Shown here: positions 47,630 to 59,289 of the stretch, in pieces
Numbering within the stretch: position 1 is the stretch's first letter
How the letters are laid out: each line of letters opens with the position of its first letter
Assembly: GCA_033297075.1 (NCBI GenBank)
Contig: MU858156.1
Span: forward strand, 60,348-124,347
Source of the DNA: Rhypophila decipiens
Lineage: Eukaryota > Ascomycota > Sordariomycetes > Sordariales > Naviculisporaceae
Direction: 5' to 3'
DNA length: 64,000 bases
Notes under the pieces: model-generated
Seen by the model: only the letters and a program-made list of their open reading frames with translations
The model's database searches: none
What the model was told of the DNA's origin: nothing
Position numbers and translations under genes: made by a program

Positions 47630-48011
47630 TGCCAGCCCATGGTGTCTAAGCTTACAACATGTAATCTTTTGTAACGACCCTGCTCCTCAGCTATCGTGAC
47701 TCATTAACTCATGTCAAACAAACCGTGGAATCACCCGTACCACCAAACAGGATGTATCAAAGTCTTGTGTGATATATAACAACCAAGATCTGGTTTGCTA
47801 GATTCGTTCAGATGTTGGATTCCCTAGCTCCTTTCCACCGAACTCTGTCAAACGCACAGTTCTTATCAAAATATACTTTGGTATCTTGGATTCTCAAACC
47901 GTTACAGCTCCAAGTAAGTTGAAGGAGTCGAAGGCCACGACATGCAACTAACATATCCTCCGCCTCCTCTAGCATTTGTATCATTCTACCATACCAACTA
48001 CACACACAGCG
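47630..48011. other. intergenic, promoter of the broken paralogue
   Basis: No gene is recognised here. The segment presumably holds the former promoter of the secreted-protein pseudogene. Confidence 0.4.
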
Positions 48012-48359
48012 ATGAAGCTCACCTTTGGAACTACTCTCTTCGCCATCGTCTTCTCTGCTACCATCATCAGAGCGGACTCATTGGACGTAATTAACATCCA
48101 CAACAGCGACGGACATTGGACTGCCGTTGGCGTTTGGTAAAAAGACGGAGCCATTCGTCCGGTTGACGCCTTAAAACACTGTCGCGAAACTCCCGATGTA
48201 CCCTACGAGGATTGGAGCGAGATTTGTTTCGACTGGGAGAAAAACAGGGGACATTGGATAGCGAATAATGTGAAGAGATGCTTCCTCAAGGGGCCAGAGA
48301 CGGCGATCACTTCAAGTGCTGGTTGGTCAACACGGAGCGAGCTGGTGTGTAGTTGGTAA
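48012..48359 (+). pseudogene. paralogue of the small secreted protein, nonsense-broken
   Basis: The frame opens at 48012 with a signal peptide (LFAIVFSATIIRA then DS). It stays alignable with the protein at 46404 until CSW and TAA at 48357. It is interrupted by TAA at 48138-48140, codon 43, where the intact copy has Gln after GAW; a CAA-to-TAA transition explains it. Homology resumes in frame directly after the stop (PVDALKHC, then EDWSEICFDWEKNRGHW and KRCF), so an intron is unlikely. Four Cys are kept. The family function is unknown, and the disruption looks recent because no indel has accumulated. Confidence 0.75.
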
Positions 48360-49007
48360 ACAACCAGGGTGTTTGTCTCGCACCATTTGTATCGTGCAAC
48401 TCGACGGCTAGCAAATAACTTGAATGCGTCATGACTGTTGCTCCAAAAATCTAGTTGATGCATTCAAACAACAAGCCTAAATCCCCCCAAAAGATTACAG
48501 TCTATCGAATCTCGCAGGGAGAACGGCATTAATTCCATAGGGTCTTATCATGAACTACAACCTAATATAGCAGTAACTAACCCGTAGAAACCAAATTCGA
48601 CGTGTCGTGCATACCGCCTCTTCTTTCACCAGCCCTTGAAGAAGGTGCCTTCTTTCAGGGGGGCTAACAGGGTTATTTACTCCGTCCCGCGCTAAATGGT
48701 TGGCCGCACAACCACCTGACCGTTGTCCTGCTCTCCAATATCATTTCCATCCAAAGAACCCGTATTCTACACTAAGAAGATTGAACCAACATTAGGTAAA
48801 GAAAAATATAGCAAATGCAAGAAGAAACATATACGGAAACACTTTATTTGTTCCCCTTGCTGGGCGTGACACTGGAAAGGGGCACACAACCGATTTTTTA
48901 ACAAACGGCCTGATTACCTAACCAACCGCCAGGCGAATCAGCCCCACAAGCTGATTATACGGGTTACATAAGCCCCAAAACCGGAGCAAGCACCAACAAC
49001 TTGCAAG
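48360..49007. other. intergenic
   Basis: Downstream of the pseudogene and upstream of tRNA-His. Nothing is recognised here. Confidence 0.4.
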
Positions 49008-49098
49008 GGTGCATAGTCTAGTGGTCAGGACGGTTCGTTGTGGTTTCTCAGGAATCCCAACCCCCGAACAAACCCCGGTTCGATTCCGGGTGCGCCCA
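49008..49098 (+). tRNA. tRNA-His (anticodon GTG) with 19-nt intron
   Basis: A full cloverleaf: acceptor GGGTGCA with TGCGCCC; D-stem GTCT with GGAC; anticodon stem GTTCG with CGAAC; T-stem CCCGG with CCGGG around TTCGATT; discriminator A. The loop TT-GTG-G gives anticodon GTG, histidine. A short intron of about 19 nt follows position 37. TTTT runs begin about 5 nt after the 3' end (49103), fitting Pol III termination. Confidence 0.93.
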
Positions 49099-49673
49099 CT
49101 ACTTTTGCTACTTTTGCTCAAGTACACTTGACTTTTATTTCTCACATTTCAATCAGATCCCTTATACGGATTGATATACCAGATATATTTATTCTTAACA
49201 TTTTGTCCAATTTCATAATATTCTTCTTCACCTGCGGAACTGCCTTGATTTTCCTCTGTAAAACGTACCAACTACAAACCGGAGGATGAGTAGCTTGTCA
49301 CATTTTACACGGCACTAGGCAAGTGTACAGTACTTCACAATAAACAGACAAACTGCACTCCTGCCTTGCTCGTGACTTCAAATGCACTTGATTAGGATGC
49401 GCTGTTTCTACAAGAAAGGGGCATCGAGAATGATAAACCAAACCAGTCAACTCCGGCTCCAATACCCTCCCCAAAAAACCTGTGAAAAAGAAGCTCAAGA
49501 GGTTGCACTAATGGCAAATGCTGAAAATTCAAAAATAAGAATTACATGTCATGTACTCGACGAAGAAGCCGCCCATCAGTCCCTCGTCACCTGGAAACAC
49601 TGGCATAAAACTCGGTCGCCAGAGACAGGTACTAATTAACTCGTCATCCATGCGCAAAAGGTGGACTGCTTTC
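49099..49673. other. intergenic
   Basis: Between tRNA-His and the 3' end of the KISH gene. No further feature is seen. Confidence 0.4.
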
Positions 49674-50377
49674 CTAATTCCCGATAAACATGTTGACCTG
49701 TATAGAGCATCGAGTCAGCCGTCTGTCTCCCTGGGAGCTAATATTGGTGGTAGGATGGAAATCACTCACCGCCATGAAGATGCAACACAAACTCATATAT
49801 GGGCTCAGTCTCTCCCCTATCCTCGCGCACTTCCAGAATACACCCAACACACTGGATTCAGTTAGCCACCATGATACCAAAGTTGTCATGCCTGGGATAG
49901 CTGCGCATCGTTCATCCCCAGCTGGGTAGTTTGGAAACTGTCCGCTATTCTGCCCATCCTACAGCACCGCCCGCTCATGATGGCCCCGCCCTTGCTGATC
50001 CCAATCACCAAGGCATCGACCCAAAAGACAAAATCCGCCATAGGGAAGCTGTCACTCACCCATCCTTATTCCGATCCAGAATCGCGGGCATTAGCGCGTG
50101 CACGTAGGCGGATGTGCAGACGAGGAGGAGAATGACGAGCAATAAGCTCTTGAGGTTGAAGAGGGCAGACTAGATTTCGATATGTTAGTCCCTGCCACCC
50201 ACCCCAGTACCTGTGTTGCCTTTCTTCGAGGGAAAGCGCGGGCCCCATCCCCCATTCAGCCAGTCCTGCTGCCTTGGTTTGCACCAGCCGTATTCTTTCC
50301 TATGCCCATAATATCCTCGACGCCGGCACTTTGCCACTCCACAGTTCCCTCGACGTGTATGACGAGAAACGTACCAT
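49674..50377 (-). CDS. Kish / TMEM167 small Golgi membrane protein
   Basis: A 72-aa membrane protein of the Kish family, needed in the early secretory pathway of animals and conserved in fungi. Four coding exons: 50377-50375 (the ATG alone), 50169-50060, 49851-49770 and 49697-49674. Donors GTACGT, GTGAGT and GTGAGT and acceptors CTAG, CCAG and ACAG fit, and phases close to 219 nt. The protein starts [19 protein letters not shown], with a signal-type first helix; the middle is [20 protein letters not shown]; a second helix follows SPY near the end. Length and motifs match the family almost residue for residue, which settles the unusual model. It is divergent from TAF13. Confidence 0.9.
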
Positions 50378-51045
50378 CTTTCTCTGGACCTCCTTGAATA
50401 GCTGTGTTGGTGTGCGCGGGTTCGCGATGAGATCTCGTCGTGGGATGTCGATCGACCGCTCGTCGCCCTTTCGTATGTCTGAATGAAGGCTTATTACTGT
50501 CGGGTATTATATCTTCGATCGTTCAGTCGTTGGTCGCAGCGCGCGTTTGGCGTTTTGGCCGTGAATCAAAGTCGCCTGTGTTCGTTGACTGATGACGAAA
50601 CATGTCTTTTGGATTGAAGCTTTCGCTTCTCTGAGGCCAGGGTGGTACCTCCAGGGTGGCTTGGCTTGGCAAAACCCACCGGGCAGGCACTAACCCCACA
50701 TTTTCAAGGCGTGGTGGGGCCGCGTTTGAATTTCCCGAGTTACACGAAGCAGGGATCTCACTTTCAACGGGACGACCAGAGCCTCAATTGTAGCTTCTAC
50801 ACCTTCAACACCCGAGCATTCTACCTTTGCGCGAACCAACAGAAACGGCGACCCCAGTCGACGCGCCCCCAGTCAAGAACTATACAACAGTGGGAATATT
50901 CTCAAGCTTTTGTTACCGCTTCCACCTTTTATTCGCCATCTCGAACACATTGCGCAAACCCAACTCTCGCTCCTACCTACGTCACGAACGGTATCCCCGA
51001 CACACAAGCCCATCAAGCAAAAACACCACCAACACATCTCCAAAG
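50378..51045. promoter_or_regulatory. KISH-TAF13 divergent promoter
   Basis: The 668-bp gap between two divergent start codons. It should hold both promoters and leaders. No defined motif is claimed. Confidence 0.4.
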
Positions 51046-51785
51046 ATGGAACCCCGAGCCAGAGCCGGCAAAAATGTCGGCAAGATGAATTTCAACCAGA
51101 CAGAGCGTACGCTATTATTCTCCCTCTCTCTCCCCCCTCAAACACCCCCCCACCCCCCCCATAATCTAACCATGTCACCCCCAACCAAACAGTGATGCAA
51201 ATGCTCTACGGCCACGGCGACGTAGCCCAGCCCCTCCCGGAAACAGTGCGCGTCCTAGACGAAATAGCAACAGACTTTATCCAAGGCATCTCGTTCGAGG
51301 CAACCCGCGCAGCGCACCACGCCGGCCGCCAAAAAGTCAAATTCGAAGACTTTGAGTTCGCCATGCGCAGGAACCCAGCGTACATGGGCAAGATCCAGGA
51401 GGTATTTGAGAAGAAGAAAGAAATCGAAAATGCGCGCAAGAATTTCAGTATTGAGGATCAGCTTGCCAAGGATGAGAAGGCTGCTGCTAAGAATGCGGAG
51501 AGGAATGCGGAACGTGCTGCTGAAAGGGAGGAGAAGAGGAGGGAGCGGGAGCGCGAGAGGGAGAGTAAGAGTGGTGGTGGGAAGGGGACGGTTGGTGGGG
51601 CGGGGAATAAGAGGGGGTTTGAGGAGATTAGTCGGGGGGAGGAGGAGGAGGATGATGCGCTGTTTGGTGGGGATGATGGGGATTTTTTGGGGGAGGGGGG
51701 AATGCAAAGGGTTGAGGAGTTGCTTGGTGAGGGGGATGATGATTTGAATGTTGAGGCTGATATTGGGATGGCTTCCAAGAAGTAG
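51046..51785 (+). CDS. TAF13: TFIID subunit TAF13
   Basis: A histone-fold subunit of the general transcription factor TFIID that pairs with TAF11 and contacts TBP. Two exons, 51046-51106 and 51193-51785, give 217 aa; the junction GAGC|TG restores TE-LMQMLYGHGD. The histone fold covers about residues 18-105, with LPETVRVLDEIATDFIQGI and GRQKVKFEDFEFAMRRNP, diagnostic for TAF13. After it comes KIQEVFEKKKEIENARKNF, then a Lys/Arg/Glu-rich helix and an acidic tail, which makes the fungal protein longer than the human one (about 124 aa). The intron is 86 nt. Confidence 0.94.
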
Positions 51786-52626
51786 TTTGTGGGAGGGTGA
51801 TGCTGATGGGCTGCGTTCTGGTGTCAATTTGGCACGCGTTTTCTTTTGTCGCGCATATTGGGTTTATCTCTGGGCCATAGCTGGCGGTGACCTCGGGCTT
51901 GAGGTTTTGGCTTTGTTCTTTTCGGTTGCATAGCGAAGGTGTACTTTTTGTTTTCTTTATGTGTTGCTACATGAGAAACGGCACATACGGTAAGGGCTGG
52001 ACGGGCATGATAAGGAGTTAGGGGGATCACATTAAATCTCTGGTATTTCATTACTTGGCGTTGCTATATTTACTGGCACCTTGCGATTTATATCGGTGCA
52101 TCACTGCTTGGTTTCGGCGTCATGTACATCCTGTGCTCATTTGACGGGTTAGAGTGAATGGGATATCAGATACCACTGTTGCATATAGACCCCCATAGCG
52201 ACACCACTTCCCAGCGAGAACCGGTAGTAGAGGAACGCCCATCCCAACTGCGTGAGTGGTTAAGTGGTCAGTACGATGCCGGTTCTCGACGGGCCCAGCC
52301 CGTTTGTGTTTGGTCGCGGTCTGGGGTTCTGAGACGTCGCGGGTTCGACCCCGGCGTCAGGCCAGCCCTTCTCTCTTTTTTTTTTTGCTTTTTTGCTTTA
52401 TTATACCCATTGTCCTCGGCTTGGTCAGAGACTAGAGTGGAGTGAAGGCTATGCTAGCTGCCCAGCATGAAATAAACACAACGGTTCATCCTTCTTAATT
52501 GTACTAATGAATCTGGGATACAACGACATAACAAGTCTCGTATCCATACATCATCTGCTAGAAACATAAGCAAAGTTGTTGTCATTTGGTCAACACAACT
52601 CTTGTGTGGAAGAAAACAAAACCAAT
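51786..52626. other. convergent intergenic region with tRNA-like segment
   Basis: It lies between TAF13 and the macro-domain gene. Around 52248-52370 the plus strand has TGAGTGGTTAAG, then GCGGGTTCGACCCC and a T-run at 52377 onward, as in a class II tRNA. The acceptor and anticodon stems do not form, so I do not call a tRNA. Confidence 0.35.
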
Positions 52627-53742
52627 TTACATATCACGCCAGTACGCCCCGACATGAACCGGTAAATCGCCAAGTCCCCTCAGAACTTCCTCCAGTTTGT
52701 CCGGATCAACTTCTTCCTCGTCCAGGGCATCCTCGCCTGTCATCTCAGCAACAACGCGTTTGGTGTCCTTCCAGGGGACATCAAACAAGCCCGAGTTGAT
52801 CTGACACATTCTAATCTCGCCAGGCCCATCGCCGCCACCACACCTTTTGCTATTGGTCCTCTCTTTCGAAATAAGCCTCATCAAATGACCCATCGCAGGC
52901 GAAGTAGCACGGAGGATATCCCTTGGCGAGTCCCGGCCTTTTCCGTATGCCTTGCTGGTGAATAGACAGCCGATCCAGTGCTGCTTTCTGGCTTCATTTG
53001 CAAGGGCGCTCATGCTTGCGGCAAATTTTCCCTTGCCCTTGCCGCCTCCAACTGCTGGACCCGAAGAAGCAGCTGCCGTTCTGGATGGTAAGGGAGGAGG
53101 AGGAATAAGCAAAGCCGTGCCGACCAACTTTCGAGGATCGGAAGAATACCGCTTGCAGTGAGCATTGTACACCTTGAAGGCCTCGGGGTAGGATTTCCGA
53201 AAGGCTAGTGCGATGCCGCCGCCCCAGGAGCCTATGGCGTTGCAGGCGTGGATTAGGACGGTGTTTGGCGGCGCCGAGAAGAGGTCGCCTTGGATGTCAG
53301 TTATTCTGATTAGCTGACCAGGTCTTGTTGGGGGTCCTGGGGTTTGGGTTGGTTGTTCGGCCTGGTCGGTGGGTGTTTCTTGGGGCTGTTCTGAGGAGGA
53401 CACTTTTGTTCGGGGAGGTCGTGATTGTGATGGTGATGATGGTGGCCTGTTTTCTTTGGATGCTTCCATGTTGAAATTTAACCGAGAGGGAGATGGAGAG
53501 TCTCGGGCCGGCTCCGTTCCTTCTTTCCGTCCTTGCCCTTGTCTTTCGTCTTGCCCTTCGCCTTTGGGTTGGGGAGAAGGAGTGGATTTTGAGGAGGCAT
53601 CATCTTGGGTTTCTTGGCGGATAGGTCGTTGGGCACGGGTTGACGATGAGGACCCAAAGTTCAACTTGGTCTGCTTAAACTTGCGTTCTCCTCCGGCTAG
53701 AGAGGCTTTCTTAAAGCCGTCTGCTGTCCGCTTGGAAGCCAT
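52627..53742 (-). CDS. macro-domain protein, Poa1-like ADP-ribose phosphatase
   Basis: Single exon, 371 aa. The C-terminal 230 residues form a macro domain like yeast Poa1, which removes the 1''-phosphate from ADP-ribose produced in tRNA splicing: ITDIQGDLF, then VLIHACNAIGSWGGGIALAF (ligand-binding Asn and Gly loop), YPEAFKVYNAHC, and near the end INSGLFDVPW. The N-terminal 140 residues are disordered and Gln/Ser/Pro-rich, and begin with a basic segment including FKQTKLNFGSS, which looks like a degenerate PCNA-interaction or nuclear-targeting motif. A Lys/Gly insert interrupts the macro domain near residue 225. It diverges from the p150 gene. Substrate is inferred from the family. Confidence 0.88.
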   Translation of the reverse strand: MASKRTADGFKKASLAGGERKFKQTKLNFGSSSSTRAQRPIRQETQDDASSKSTPSPQPKGEGQDERQGQGRKEGTEPARDSPSPSRLNFNMEASKENRPPSSPSQSRPPRTKVSSSEQPQETPTDQAEQPTQTPGPPTRPGQLIRITDIQGDLFSAPPNTVLIHACNAIGSWGGGIALAFRKSYPEAFKVYNAHCKRYSSDPRKLVGTALLIPPPPLPSRTAAASSGPAVGGGKGKGKFAASMSALANEARKQHWIGCLFTSKAYGKGRDSPRDILRATSPAMGHLMRLISKERTNSKRCGGGDGPGEIRMCQINSGLFDVPWKDTKRVVAEMTGEDALDEEEVDPDKLEEVLRGLGDLPVHVGAYWRDM

Positions 53743-54724
53743 TTTTATGTCGATTAAACTTGACCGTTCACGGTATTGTTGAACTCGTTGGAGGAAGTCG
53801 CAGCCCGGATGAAGTTGGAAAAAGGGACCAGAGCGATGACTTGTTGTGGATGATTTTACGTATAAATAAAAAGAACCTTATTCTTCGGGAGATTTACTTA
53901 GGAATAATTTATGGTTTGGACGTCGAGATGCGTCATGCGGTGAGAGACAGGAAGCAGCGTGGTGGCTAACATGGGACGAATAAGAAGTTCAGACCGTGCC
54001 AAGACTGCCAGTGAACCTTACCGCATACCGAGTACAGATACCATCATTCTGATCGAGAACACAGTGCCCAAGTTGGGGTTGTTAATGCTTCGAATGAAAG
54101 TTCAAACTTGTATCCTAAATATCACCTAAGAAAACACTCCTGAGAATCAATGTATTTTGCAGAAACATAGATTTAGGTTGTTATAACATCTAGTAGTAGA
54201 ACCGAACTGTGTACATATGATATACACAATACCAAACCATTACCGTCAATGGCATAAATTCCTTATCAGCTGTGGTAAGAACCTGGAGGTGTGGCAAGTA
54301 AATCCGGGCCGAGTCAAGACCAATTCATTCACTAGATAAACAGTGCAACTTGCATTTTCGATTTCCCCTTGGTGTTTTCTTTTCAGCACTGTCGGTCCGA
54401 TAACAACCTGAGAGTTTGAAGCTGAAGAGCATTTCGGTGCCAAGGAGTATCAACACAGTGTAACAGTGTGGAAACCCCATCCCCACACTCCGGGCCGCTG
54501 AAGCAGGGATCCTGTGGCTCTGGCAGCTGCAGCTAGTCGCGTCCCCTGGTCCCCAGTCGCGACATCATTCGGTAAACGACAACTTTGGGAAAGGAGCTAT
54601 TCCCGGTCTCAAACAACAAACGACAACATCGACAACAATAATCACGACGACATCCATCAACATCGCCCGCCGACATATCGAAATCGAATCGACAAAAATG
54701 ATCCCCCATCGGTAACCGCCCACC
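53743..54724. promoter_or_regulatory. divergent promoter of macro-domain and p150 genes
   Basis: A 982-bp gap holding both promoters. A (CGACAACAAT)-type A/C-rich leader precedes the p150 start at about 54600-54700. No other feature is seen. Confidence 0.4.
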
Positions 54725-57700
54725 ATGACCGAGTTAGCAGCTGGGCAGAGGATCGAGCTGAGCGATGGCCGCCTCGGCTTCATCCGCTTCGTCGGCCAGA
54801 CAGCCTTTGCCGCCGGCGAATGGGTCGGCATCGAGCTGGACGAAGACACGGGCAAGAATGATGGCAGCGTCCAGGGCGAGCGCTACTTTGACTGCCAGAT
54901 GGGCTTTGGCATGTTTGTGCGCCCAGTAACCGTCACCGTCCTCGCGCAACCACCGCCGCCGCCGCCTCAGCCAAAACCAGCTGCCAAGCGGCCTGCTTCC
55001 CGCCCGAGCAGCATGCTCACACAGTCCGCCACTCGCAAGGGCAGCATCGACGCTGGACTTAACAAGCGAATGAGCCTCAATGCTCCTAGTCCCAGTCCCG
55101 TCCCCAGGCCAGGCTCACGGCCTTCGAGCGTGATAAGAGTCAGTTCGGCGACTTCTTACCCATCAAGTCGCAAGACATGATATACTAATACTATCTCCCA
55201 TCCAGTCTCCCACAAAGTCCCCAACAAAACAGTTAGGCTCTGTCTCGTCGAGTGCAGCGCCATCCCGAACCGGCACCCCTTCCAATGCCACCAAACCACC
55301 GGGGGCTACCAAATCACGCCCATCCATCAGCCAGTCACGGCCACCGATGGGTCCGCCGCCACCACCGGGCTCCCGAACAACCCGAGTTTCATCCGTCTCC
55401 ACCGTAAGACAAACAGGCGCCGCGGCTCCGGCTAGGTCACTCAGCGGTAGGGCGCAACCAGCCGGCGGCAGACCAGGCGCCATCCGAGCGGGAGGAAACG
55501 GTAGGAACATGTCCCAAAGCTCACTATCAAGCATGGGCAAAGGCGGAGGCGGAGGAAGCGAAGCCGGCACCGCGTCTCCTAGAAAGAGCAGCGATGACGA
55601 GATTCTGTCACCTCAACCTACCAGCCCGGTCCAGGCGAGAACTCGAGCGCTGGAAAAGCTCGCAGGTCAAATCCCCCCGGCTGTTCGACCCACGCCAGCA
55701 GCTGCACCGGCGGCACGAGTCCCCTCAGTGAGCGCCTCTGCTATGAACAAGGAAATCGAGGATCTCAAGGCCAAGCTGCGAGTATTAGAAAAGAAGAGGA
55801 TGGAAGACCGGGAGAAGCTCAACAGCTTGGAAAAAATCAAAGGCGAGCGAGACAAGTTTGAGCGAATCATCCAAACCCTACAGATCAAGTACCAACCGCA
55901 GACGCAAGAAAATGCCGACTTGAGGAAACAACTCAAAGAGGCAGAACAGAGACTCTACGCGGTTGAAGAGCTCCAAGCAGAACATGAGACCTCGATGGAA
56001 CTGGCACTCCTAGACAAGGAAATGGCCGAAGAAATGGCCGAAGTCCTGAAAGCCGAGCTCGACGCGCTCAAAGAAAAGTCCGAAGAACTCGAGCTCGAAG
56101 TCGAAGTCTTGCGCGAAGAAAATGCAGAATTCACCAAGGGCATGTCCCCCGAGGAACGAGCCAGCACAGGCTGGCTACAAATGGAGCGAAACAACGAGCG
56201 CTTACGCGAGGCTCTTATCCGACTCCGGGATATCACCCAGGAGCAAGAGGAAGAACTCAAAGACCAGATCAAGGACCTACAGGGACAAGTACGTGACCTG
56301 GAGGGCATCAAAGAGCAGCATGTCGCTGCGAAAGATAAACTCGCGGTAGCGGAATCTAAAGTGGAGGACCTGCGCGAGCAGCTTAACAACGCGCTCGGAG
56401 CGGAGGAGATCATAGAGAGTCTTACCGAAACGAATATGAATCAGGCCGAGGAGATCAAAGAACTCCGCGCTATTATTGATGATTTGGAGAGCCTAAAGGA
56501 AATCAACGACGAGCTGGAAATCAACCACGTGCAAAACGAAAAGGAGCTGCAGGAAGAAATCGACCTCAAGGATGCCCTCATTGCGGAGCAGCTCCGCCAG
56601 GCGGCGGTGGAAAAGGAGGCGATGGACGATATGGAGTACACGCTCTCACGCTTCCGCGAACTGGTGACGAGTCTGCAGACTGACCTGGAGGACATGCGCG
56701 CTTCCCACGCGGTGACGGAGAATGAATCCGAGCAGCTGAATTCCCGGTCGAGAGCGATGATGGACCTGAACATGAAGTTGCAGATCTCGGCGGCCAAAGC
56801 ACAGGTCAAAACGATTGACCTGGAGTTGAGACGCATGGAGGCGCAAGAGGCGGAGCAGCATTTGGAAATTGTGAAATTGTTCTTGCCCGAGAGTTATACC
56901 TCTGATCGGGACTCTGTCCTTGCGCTGTTGAGGTTTAAGCGGTTGGCGTTTAAAGCGAACTTGCTGAATGGGTTTATTAAAGAGCGGGTGGGTGGTGCTC
57001 AGCCTATCCACCCCGGTCACGAGGATGATGTGTTTGATGGGTGTGATGCCATTGACAAACTTACATGGGTGAGTGCCATGTGTGACCGGTTTGTCAACGC
57101 CATCAGTCATTGCTCTTTGGAGCAGTTTGCCAAGTTCGAAGGAGCGTTGTATGAGCTTAAACCGGTGGAACAAGCGCTTGATAGGTGGATTGATGGACTA
57201 CGAAGTGATCAGCTCAAGGAGAGGCAGTGTGCTAGTGAGCTGCAGAGGACGATCAGCTTGATGACGCACTTGGGCGAGGTGCATATTCCTACTTCTGCGA
57301 CTACTGGGGATTTGGAGAATGTGGCGGATGATATTCATATGCGGTCGTTGTTGATGCAGAGCCATTTGGAGAGTGCGGCTATTAGCTTTACTTCGTTGAG
57401 GAGTATGGTGCAGAGGGTTATACCGGGGAGGAGTGGTGGCGATGGTGCTGCTGTTACTGCTACTGGTGCTGAGGAGGGAGGAGAGGCGGCGGTTGCTGAA
57501 GTAGCAGCAGCAGGAGAGGATGATGAGCTGGCAGCGTACTTTGCCAAGACATCCGAGGCGGTTATTACACAGACGCGCAGCACCAAGGTCATTGCCGCCA
57601 AGACGGTCCGGTACCTCGAGGAACTCAAGGAGCGGTCTCTTTCCCTGGCGCCGGAAACCCTGGAGGCGTTTGAGGCTGCTGAGAGCGCTACCCAGGAACT

Positions 57701-58946
57701 TGCGTCAATGGCGCGTCGTATCGGACTGGAACTCCACAAGCTACTCAACGAAGAAGGTCGCACCGAGCCGTATACCTACGCCGAAGTCCAGAGCTGGGTG
57801 ACCAACCTCGCCCAAGAGATTTTCAAGTCTGCAGAATCAGATCTCTTCTCGACGTACATGACGAGATTGCGCTTGGTGACGGGGCAGATTTCGGATCTCG
57901 CCGCGCTAAGTCAAGATCTAACCCAGACTGTCGAGTTCGAAACCTCGACAGCACCCTGGATTCTACGGGCCAAGGAACTGCGAGACCAGCGAACGATCCC
58001 CGTCGACAGGGAGGAAGAGATGCGCCGACTCAAAGAAGACGTCCAAGCTGCCAGGCGGGACGTGGCCCTCCGCGAAGAGAGTCTCAGCGTGGCCCAGGTC
58101 AAGATCGAAACCCTCGAGGCACGCATGCGCGACGCAAACGTCAAGGCTGTGCGGATGGCCGAGCTGGAGACGTTGCTCGCGCAGACCAAGGAAGAAGTGG
58201 CTGTGCTCAAGGATGATCTCGGCCGGACTGATCGGGAGCTGAGGGTGCTGGAGGCGGAGAGGGATAAATGGGAGCGGATGGCCAAGGAGGGGGCGCAAAT
58301 CGGAGCTGTTGTCGGTGGCGCAAAGAATGGAGAAGGTGATGCCGCGCGAAAGGAACGGGCTGTTGCTACCGCGCGGGAGATGGATCTCTTGAAGCAAGAG
58401 ATTGAGGCTCTCCAGGGGGCTGTCAGGTATCTCCGGGAGGATAATTACCGCGCCAGGGTGAAAGAGCAGGGCGGGTTTGAGTGGCTGAGTGAGCCTTTGG
58501 GTGGCAAGAAGGCAGCTGGGTTGGCAGAGCAGAGGAGACAGGCGGTTGTGAAGGAAGGCCGGGTTGTGCTTGGTGAATTGGTTCGTCTTGCAGGAGACGC
58601 ACGGATTTATGAGCTTGAACAGCTGGGCGCGAGCGTAGAGGGGTTGAGCAGATGGAAGCCGGCCAAGTCGACGCCGCAGTGGTGGGTTGCGCGGCAGAGG
58701 GAGGAGTTTGAGGAGTGGAAGGGCTGGGAGGCGGCTGTTGGGAAGAAGGCGGCTGCTGTTTTGAAGACGGGTCTTGTTGGTCATAGAGATGGGGGGGAGA
58801 GGAGGGAGCGGAATAAGGCTGTGGCTAGGTTGCAGATTCGCTTGCCTGGGGATGAGAAGAGAAAGACCACGACGGCGCAGGAGGTGCAGATTGTTGGGTC
58901 GAGAGAGTGGGAGGGCTTCAAGGGGCGGAGGTTGATTGGGCTGTGA
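54725..58946 (+). CDS. ro-3: dynactin large subunit p150-Glued
   Basis: The largest dynactin subunit, which links dynein and cargo to microtubules; the Neurospora orthologue is ropy-3, needed for nuclear distribution. Two exons, 54725-55138 and 55206-58946, give 1384 aa; the 67-nt intron is GTCAGT...TCCAG. The CAP-Gly domain covers about residues 5-75, with VGQTAFAAGEWVGIELDE and the tubulin-tail-binding GKNDG. A Ser/Pro/Arg-rich basic region (about 80-245) follows. Long coiled coils begin near 260 and run to about 650, with the conserved EEMAEVLKAELDALKEKSEE. The dynactin domain follows, including LFLPESYTSDRDSVLALLRF. A second coiled coil lies near 1010-1100. No truncation is seen. The symbol is the Neurospora name. 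Confidence 0.94.
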
Positions 58947-59289
58947 AGCCACCTCGCGTTACTTGATGGTCAAGATGGGCAGACGTTCTTGACGTAGCGT
59001 ACGAGGACGCAGCGGAGTGTGTTTTATTCCGAGGCACGTTCTGTTGTTTGTATTAGTATGGTCTGGTACATACCAAGGACGGAGCCAGGACATGGGATTC
59101 AGCGACATGTAAAATATTTGATACCACCTACTTGGGCATGACTGGGTGATTCCAGATTAGTTAGATGCCTCAGCTGTTGATATAAATGACGGAAGCGGTA
59201 CATTGACAGGTGAACCTCGCCCGACTTGAGATTGCCAGTGTCTACCGTAGCTGATGTCTAGGTAATGACTTTAACCCAAAACAGCGATA
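58947..59289. other. convergent 3' region
   Basis: A 343-bp gap between two convergent genes, probably both 3' UTRs. Nothing else is visible. Confidence 0.5.

Noticed and set aside
52248..52390. Class II tRNA-like sequence (Ser/Leu type) followed by a T-run
   Set aside because: A-box- and B-box-like text and a possible variable arm exist, but I could not form acceptor or anticodon stems.
56441..58952. Long minus-strand Ser/Leu-rich frames opposite dynactin p150
   Set aside because: These are mirror frames of Glu/Lys-rich coiled-coil codons, not genes.
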